18,696 bases of DNA from JAQGMJ01 sp036271855. GTDB taxonomy: Bacteria > Pseudomonadota > Gammaproteobacteria > Burkholderiales > JAEUOS01. Every line of letters begins with the position of its first letter. The stretch's first letter is position 1. Shown piece by piece: positions 14,880 to 18,696 of the stretch. Below the pieces are notes generated by a model that worked only from the letters and a program-made list of their open reading frames with translations, did not search any database and was not told the origin of the DNA. The position numbers and the translations under genes are program-made. The stretch spans positions 1-18,696 of the forward strand of contig DATAZV010000461.1 of the NCBI GenBank assembly GCA_036271855.1. The letters are read 5' to 3'.

Positions 14880-14903
14880 GTTAAGGAGACGGGTCTTTCG
14901 TGT

Positions 14904-16007
14904 CTAGCGCGGATAGACCGCGCCCAGCACCCGCGCCCCGGCCGCGCCGGTGACGCTGGCCAGGTTGCCGGGCGCGCCGGCCAGGGTCTGGTGCGCCAGC
15001 CAGGCAAAGGCCATCGCCTCGACCCAGTCCGGCGCCACCCCGAGCGCGGCGGTGGATTGCCAGCGCCACTGCGGGGCCAACGCCGCCAGGCGCAGCTGCA
15101 AGGTGGCGTTGTGCACGCCGCCGCCACAGACGAAGACGTCCAGTGTGTCCTGCGCATGGCCGTTCAACTGGCCCCGGATCGCGGCGACGATGGTGCTGGC
15201 GGTGAGTTCGCACAGGGTGGCCTGGACGTCGGCGGCCGGGTGGTCGCTATCGTGGCGAGCCAGCCAGCCGGCGTTGAACAGGTCGCGGCCGGTGCTCTTG
15301 GGCGAAGGCAGGGCGAAGTAGGGTTCGGCCAGCATTTGCGTGAGCAGGGCCGCCTGCACCTTGCCGCTGGCAGCCCAGGCGCCTGCGGCGTCGTGTGCCT
15401 TGCCGTGGTGGCGGTTGATCCACAAGTCCATCAGCACATTGCCGGGACCGGTGTCGAACCCCAGCACGCTGTCGTCGGCCTGCAGCACGGTGATGTTGCC
15501 GATGCCGCCGATGTTGACGATCACCCGGCTTTGCCCGGGCGCGCCGAACGCCGCGCGGTGAAACGCCGGCACCAGCGGCGCGCCCTGGCCGCCGGCGGCG
15601 ACGTCGCGGGCACGGAAATCGGCGACCACCGGGATACCGGTCAACTCGGCCAGCAGCGCCGGGTTATTCAGTTGCAAGGTATAGCCGAGTTCGGGCCGGT
15701 GGCGCACGGTCTGGCCGTGGGCGCCGAGCGCGCTGATCGATTCGGGCTCGAACCCGGCCTGGTCCAGCACCACCGTGACGGCGGCGGCGTAGGCGCGCAT
15801 CAGGCGGTTGGCGGCCAGGGCGGCGCGCTCCAGTTCATTTTCCGCCGGGCTTTGCAGCGCCAGCAGTTCGGCGCGCAGGTCGGAATCGAAGGGCGCGAAG
15901 TGGGTGGCCAGGGTGCGCGGGGCGGCGCCGGAAAAATCGGCCAGCGCGGCATCGACCCCGTCCAGGCTGGTGCCGGACATCAGGCCGATGCAAAGTGGCG
16001 GGTTCAT
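14904..16007 (-). CDS. anmK: Anhydro-N-acetylmuramic acid kinase
   Basis: A 367-residue cytoplasmic kinase of the ASKHA fold that opens the 1,6-anhydro bond of anhydroMurNAc from cell-wall turnover and phosphorylates it to MurNAc-6-phosphate. The N-terminal phosphate-binding motif GLMSGTSLDGVDAALADF is diagnostic; ALGAHGQTVRHRPE, the catalytic-Asp region VADFRARDVAAGGQGAPLVP, and VNIGGIGNITVL then GFDTGPGNVLMD are all typical of AnmK. The ATG at 16007 gives the usual short lead MNPPLCIGLMSG; a GTG two codons earlier (16013) is an alternative, and GAGGA lies between ideal distances for both. It follows the M23 peptidase gene by 49 bp on the same strand, joining wall cleavage and wall recycling in one likely transcript. 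Confidence 0.96.
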   Translation of the reverse strand: MNPPLCIGLMSGTSLDGVDAALADFSGAAPRTLATHFAPFDSDLRAELLALQSPAENELERAALAANRLMRAYAAAVTVVLDQAGFEPESISALGAHGQTVRHRPELGYTLQLNNPALLAELTGIPVVADFRARDVAAGGQGAPLVPAFHRAAFGAPGQSRVIVNIGGIGNITVLQADDSVLGFDTGPGNVLMDLWINRHHGKAHDAAGAWAASGKVQAALLTQMLAEPYFALPSPKSTGRDLFNAGWLARHDSDHPAADVQATLCELTASTIVAAIRGQLNGHAQDTLDVFVCGGGVHNATLQLRLAALAPQWRWQSTAALGVAPDWVEAMAFAWLAHQTLAGAPGNLASVTGAAGARVLGAVYPR

Positions 16008-16056
16008 TTTCACAGCTTCCTCGCTCCGGATTCTGCCAGAGGAGGCCGGTTCACCG

Positions 16057-17385
16057 CTAGTCCAGCGCGGCGTATTGTCGGGTGTCGCGCAGCAGGCCGA
16101 TGCGGTCCATCAGCGGCGCGGCGCGCAGCTTGAATGCGGCCAAGTGGCGGCCTTCCAGCGGGAAGGCCTGCGGCAGGGCGATGGTCAGCGGATTCACCGG
16201 CACATCGGCGACACGGAATTCGTAGTGCACGTGCGGGCCGGTGGCCCAGCCGGTCTGGCCCACATGCCCGATGATCTGGCCCTGGCTCACGCGGGTGCCC
16301 TTGGTCACCGAAGGCTCGAAGCGGCTCATGTGGCCGTACAGGGTGGAAAACTGGCCCTGGTGGCGCAGCACGACAACGTTGCCGTAGCCGTTTTGCTGCC
16401 CTTCGAAGGCAACGATGCCGTCGGCGGTGGCGTGGATGTCGGTGCCGCTGGGAGCGGCATAGTCGACGCCGGTGTGCTGGCGCCAGGTATTGAGGATCGG
16501 ATGCAGGCGGCCGCCGAAGCCGGAAGTGATGCGCGAGAACTCCAGGGGCGAGCGCAGGAATGCCTTGCGCAGGGTCTTGCCCTCGGGGGTGTAATAGCCG
16601 GACGGTGTTTCGTCGTCCTTTTCGCCGTTCGCACCCTTGTCGCCCTCATACCAGACGGCGGAGAAGGTCTTGTTGTTGTTGACGAATTCCACCGCCAGCA
16701 CGCGGCCGGCGCGGACGAACTCGCCTTCGTGATACAGCATCTCGTAGACCACGCGGAAGCTGTCGCCCTTGCGGATGTCCTTGTGGAAGTCGATGTCGCT
16801 GGAAAAGATCTCGGCGACCTGGGTGGTGACGTTGTCCGGCAGGTTGACCGCGTCGGCGGCGCCGAACAGGGAGCCGCGGATTTCCGCGCTTCTCATCTGT
16901 ACCCGGCGCTCCAGCACCAGGTCTTCGGTGACGATCTTGAAGTCTTCGCCGGCGCGCTCGACCTTCACCACCTGGGTGGGCGAAAGGTTGTAGGACAGCG
17001 TGACCAGGCTGCCGTCGCTGCCGGTTTCGGAGCGGAAGGTGCGCCCCGGGCGCAGGTTGTTGCTGATCACGGCGGCTTCACGGCCGCTGCGCAAGTATTT
17101 GAATGCATTGGCGTCGGCCACGCCCAGGCGCGAAAGCAGGCTGCCCAGGGTATCGCCGCGCTGCACCTTTTCTTCGTGGAAAATGCCGCGGGTGTCTTCG
17201 TCCAGGCTGGCCACCCGGGTGTTGTTCAGGGGCAGGACCAGGCTGACGGGGGTGGTGCGGATGGTGTCTGGCGCGGTAGCGTCCAGGGTGGCGAAAGCGC
17301 CGCCCGAAACCGCCAGGGCGACGAGGCCGAAACGCAATTGTCGTTTTTGTTTCGGGTTCAGGCGAGCTAAAATCTTTGTCTTCAC
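16057..17385 (-). CDS. M23-family peptidoglycan metalloendopeptidase with LysM/OapA-like domain
   Basis: A 442-residue membrane-anchored or secreted peptidase. A basic N-terminus precedes a hydrophobic segment (about 19-35). A LysM/OapA-like domain starts near residue 73 (KVQRGDTLGSLLSRLGV), followed by a second domain and the C-terminal M23 fold. Zinc ligands are His304 and Asp308 (HTGVDYAAPSG) and His387, with catalytic His385 in GPHVHYEF; the mid-motif YGNVVVLRHQ and TLYGHMSRF is intact, so the enzyme should be active, unlike EnvC/NlpD-type activators. It likely cuts peptide cross-links in the wall, as MepM does. The start is GTG at 17385; the Shine-Dalgarno is weak (AGAGAAAA). Divergent from tyrS and upstream of anmK. 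Confidence 0.93.
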   Translation of the reverse strand: MKTKILARLNPKQKRQLRFGLVALAVSGGAFATLDATAPDTIRTTPVSLVLPLNNTRVASLDEDTRGIFHEEKVQRGDTLGSLLSRLGVADANAFKYLRSGREAAVISNNLRPGRTFRSETGSDGSLVTLSYNLSPTQVVKVERAGEDFKIVTEDLVLERRVQMRSAEIRGSLFGAADAVNLPDNVTTQVAEIFSSDIDFHKDIRKGDSFRVVYEMLYHEGEFVRAGRVLAVEFVNNNKTFSAVWYEGDKGANGEKDDETPSGYYTPEGKTLRKAFLRSPLEFSRITSGFGGRLHPILNTWRQHTGVDYAAPSGTDIHATADGIVAFEGQQNGYGNVVVLRHQGQFSTLYGHMSRFEPSVTKGTRVSQGQIIGHVGQTGWATGPHVHYEFRVADVPVNPLTIALPQAFPLEGRHLAAFKLRAAPLMDRIGLLRDTRQYAALD

Positions 17386-17480
17386 GCGATAGTTTTCTCT
17401 AAAGGTCCGGGGAACGTCGCGCCTCTTGGGGTTTATAAGAGGTTATTCCGGGCGCGTGATGAAAGTCACAAAACCGCCGC

Positions 17481-17489
17481 AGTATACCA
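17481..17489 (-). promoter_or_regulatory. Putative extended -10 promoter for the M23 peptidase gene
   Basis: On the minus strand TGGTATACT is an extended -10 (TG-n plus TATACT, 5 of 6). No good -35 box is visible at 17 bp. The predicted start, near 17474, leaves a leader of about 90 bases before the GTG at 17385. It lies in the 158-bp gap shared with tyrS, for which I could not find a convincing promoter. Confidence 0.4.
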
Positions 17490-17543
17490 AAACTGTCACA
17501 ATCGCCAGTCCGGCCCCAAAAACGGGTCCCAGCCGTTTCCTCC

Positions 17544-18696
17544 ATGACTCAAAACGCATTCGAAATCCTCAAGGAGCGCGGCTTTGTCGCGCAGACCAAC
17601 GACGAGGCCGCCATCCGTGCGGCGCTGGGGGGCAAAGCCCTTACCTACTATATAGGTTTCGATCCGACCGCCTCTTCGCTGCACTGCGGTAGCCTGGTAC
17701 CGATCATGGCGATGGCGCATATGCAGCGTGCCGGCCACAAGCCGGTGGCCCTGGTGGGCGGCGGCACGGCCGCAGTGGGCGACCCGTCGGGCAAGACCGA
17801 GATGCGCCAGATGCTGTCATTTGAGGACATCTCCGCCAATGGACGCGGCATCCTCGGTCAATTGCAGCGTTACCTGCAGCTCGACGGCAGCGCCGGCATG
17901 AGCGCCAACAACGCCGACTGGCTGATGCAGCTCAATTACATCGAGTTTTTGCGCGACATCGGCCGCTACTTCCGCGTCAACGAGATGATCCGCGCCGACG
18001 CCTATCGCGCGCGGCTGGAACGCGAGGAGGGCCTGTCCTTCATCGAGTTCAATTACCAGCTCCTGCAAGCCTATGACTACCTGCAGCTGTTCGAGCGCCA
18101 CGACTGCGTGCTGCAAATGGGTGGCGACGACCAATGGAGCAACATCCTTGCGGGCACCGACCTGATTCGCCGCAAGCATGCAAAGCAGGCTTTTTGCATC
18201 ACCTTTCCCTTGCTCACTACCGCACGTGGCGAAAAAATGGGCAAGACCGCCGCCGGCGCGGTCTGGCTGGATGCCGAACGCACCAGGCCCTACGACTTCT
18301 ACCAGTACTGGATCAACACCGACGACCGCGACGTGCGCAAATTCCTCGCGTTGTTCACCTTCCTGCCGATGGCCGAGGTCGAGCGCCTGGGCGCCGCGCA
18401 AGGCGCCGAGCTGAATGCCGCGAAGGAAGTGCTTGCTTACGAGGCCACCAGCCTGTGCCATGGGGCGGGGGCGGCGGATGAGGCACGCTCGGCGGCCAAG
18501 GCGGCGTTCGGCGGCGGCGGCGATTTATCGGCGATGCCTTCGACTACGGTCACTCACGACCGGCTGGCGGCCGGCATTGCGGTGCTCGACTTGTTCGTCG
18601 AAACCGGCCTGACGCCGTCCAAGGGCGAGGCGCGGCGCTTGGTGCAGCAAGGCGGCGCCTATGTGAACGATGTGGTGATCAGCGACGCCCAGGCCA
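17544..18696 (+). CDS. tyrS: Tyrosyl-tRNA synthetase (3' end cut by window edge)
   Basis: 384 codons are open from the ATG at 17544 to the right edge; the family is about 400-430 residues, so the C-terminus is missing. It joins tyrosine to tRNA-Tyr. Class I catalytic core: YYIGFDPTASSLHCGSLVPI with the HIGH-type motif as HCGS (47-50), VGGGTAAVGDPSGKTEMR, QMGGDDQWSNILAG (191-204) with the tyrosine site, and the KMSKS-type loop as KMGKT (231-235) in GEKMGKTAAGAVWLD. The S4 RNA-binding domain begins near residue 347 (LFVETGLTPSKGEARRLVQQ). Ser replaces the second His of HIGH, a variant seen in some bacterial TyrRS. No Shine-Dalgarno is visible; the bases before the ATG are pyrimidines. N-terminus NAFEILKERGFVAQTNDEAAI supports this start. 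Confidence 0.96.
   Translation, partial: MTQNAFEILKERGFVAQTNDEAAIRAALGGKALTYYIGFDPTASSLHCGSLVPIMAMAHMQRAGHKPVALVGGGTAAVGDPSGKTEMRQMLSFEDISANGRGILGQLQRYLQLDGSAGMSANNADWLMQLNYIEFLRDIGRYFRVNEMIRADAYRARLEREEGLSFIEFNYQLLQAYDYLQLFERHDCVLQMGGDDQWSNILAGTDLIRRKHAKQAFCITFPLLTTARGEKMGKTAAGAVWLDAERTRPYDFYQYWINTDDRDVRKFLALFTFLPMAEVERLGAAQGAELNAAKEVLAYEATSLCHGAGAADEARSAAKAAFGGGGDLSAMPSTTVTHDRLAAGIAVLDLFVETGLTPSKGEARRLVQQGGAYVNDVVISDAQA

Noticed and set aside
13493..14884. 463-codon plus-strand frame opposite the enolase-superfamily gene and fmdB
   Set aside because: Glycine- and alanine-rich without recognisable domains; the minus-strand genes have intact catalytic motifs.
15808..17370. 520-codon plus-strand frame opposite anmK and the M23 peptidase
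   Set aside because: Antisense to two genes with complete active-site motifs; no family similarity seen.
17386..17543. Promoter or T-box leader for tyrS
   Set aside because: No -35/-10 pair with acceptable spacing and no T-box-like conserved elements could be seen on the plus strand.

Overview
The window is dense, GC-rich DNA with short gene gaps, no mobile elements, no RNA genes and no CRISPR. The gene content (two Bug/TctC-type periplasmic binding proteins without membrane partners, a Liv-type transporter fused to a pca cluster, and anmK next to an M23 peptidase and tyrS) points to a betaproteobacterium, most likely of the order Burkholderiales. This is inferred from gene content, not from a marker gene.

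Left part, 1-11452: aromatic catabolism. A Bug protein (cut by the left edge) and an IclR-family regulator are on the minus strand. Divergent from the regulator is a long plus-strand run: substrate-binding protein, two permeases and two ATPases of a branched-chain-amino-acid-type ABC transporter (livKHMGF type), then pcaH, pcaG, pcaB and a fused pcaD-pcaC gene (pcaL). Together these would import an aromatic acid or related compound and convert protocatechuate by 3,4-cleavage to beta-ketoadipate. The last steps (pcaIJ, pcaF) and ring hydroxylation (pobA) are not in the window. The iclR-livK gap holds tandem IclR-type operators over a likely livK promoter, plus a separate 19-bp AT-rich palindrome in the livK leader. 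A panB gene (pantothenate synthesis) follows the pca genes after a 90-bp gap with a strong fold-back.

Middle part, 11462-14602: a second possible catabolic set. It has a LigI-like (2-pyrone-4,6-dicarboxylate hydrolase-type, COG3618-type) amidohydrolase on minus, a second orphan Bug protein on plus with back-to-back promoters between them, and an enolase-superfamily enzyme on minus whose D-x-H and S-P-H motifs resemble acid-sugar dehydratases of the galactonate dehydratase type. Substrates are not determined.

Right part, 14621-18696: housekeeping genes. An FmdB-type zinc-ribbon protein, anhydro-N-acetylmuramic acid kinase (anmK) and an M23 peptidoglycan endopeptidase are on minus; a divergent tyrosyl-tRNA synthetase is cut by the right edge. 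The synthetase has the HxGS/KMGKT motif set rather than the KMSKS-type enzyme I associate with Burkholderia.

I see no radically new system. The best leads are the regulatory architecture of the iclR-livK gap, the transporter-pca super-operon, the uncharacterised lactonase/dehydratase/Bug set, and the unexpected tyrosyl-tRNA synthetase type. No stretch longer than about 250 bases lacks a gene.
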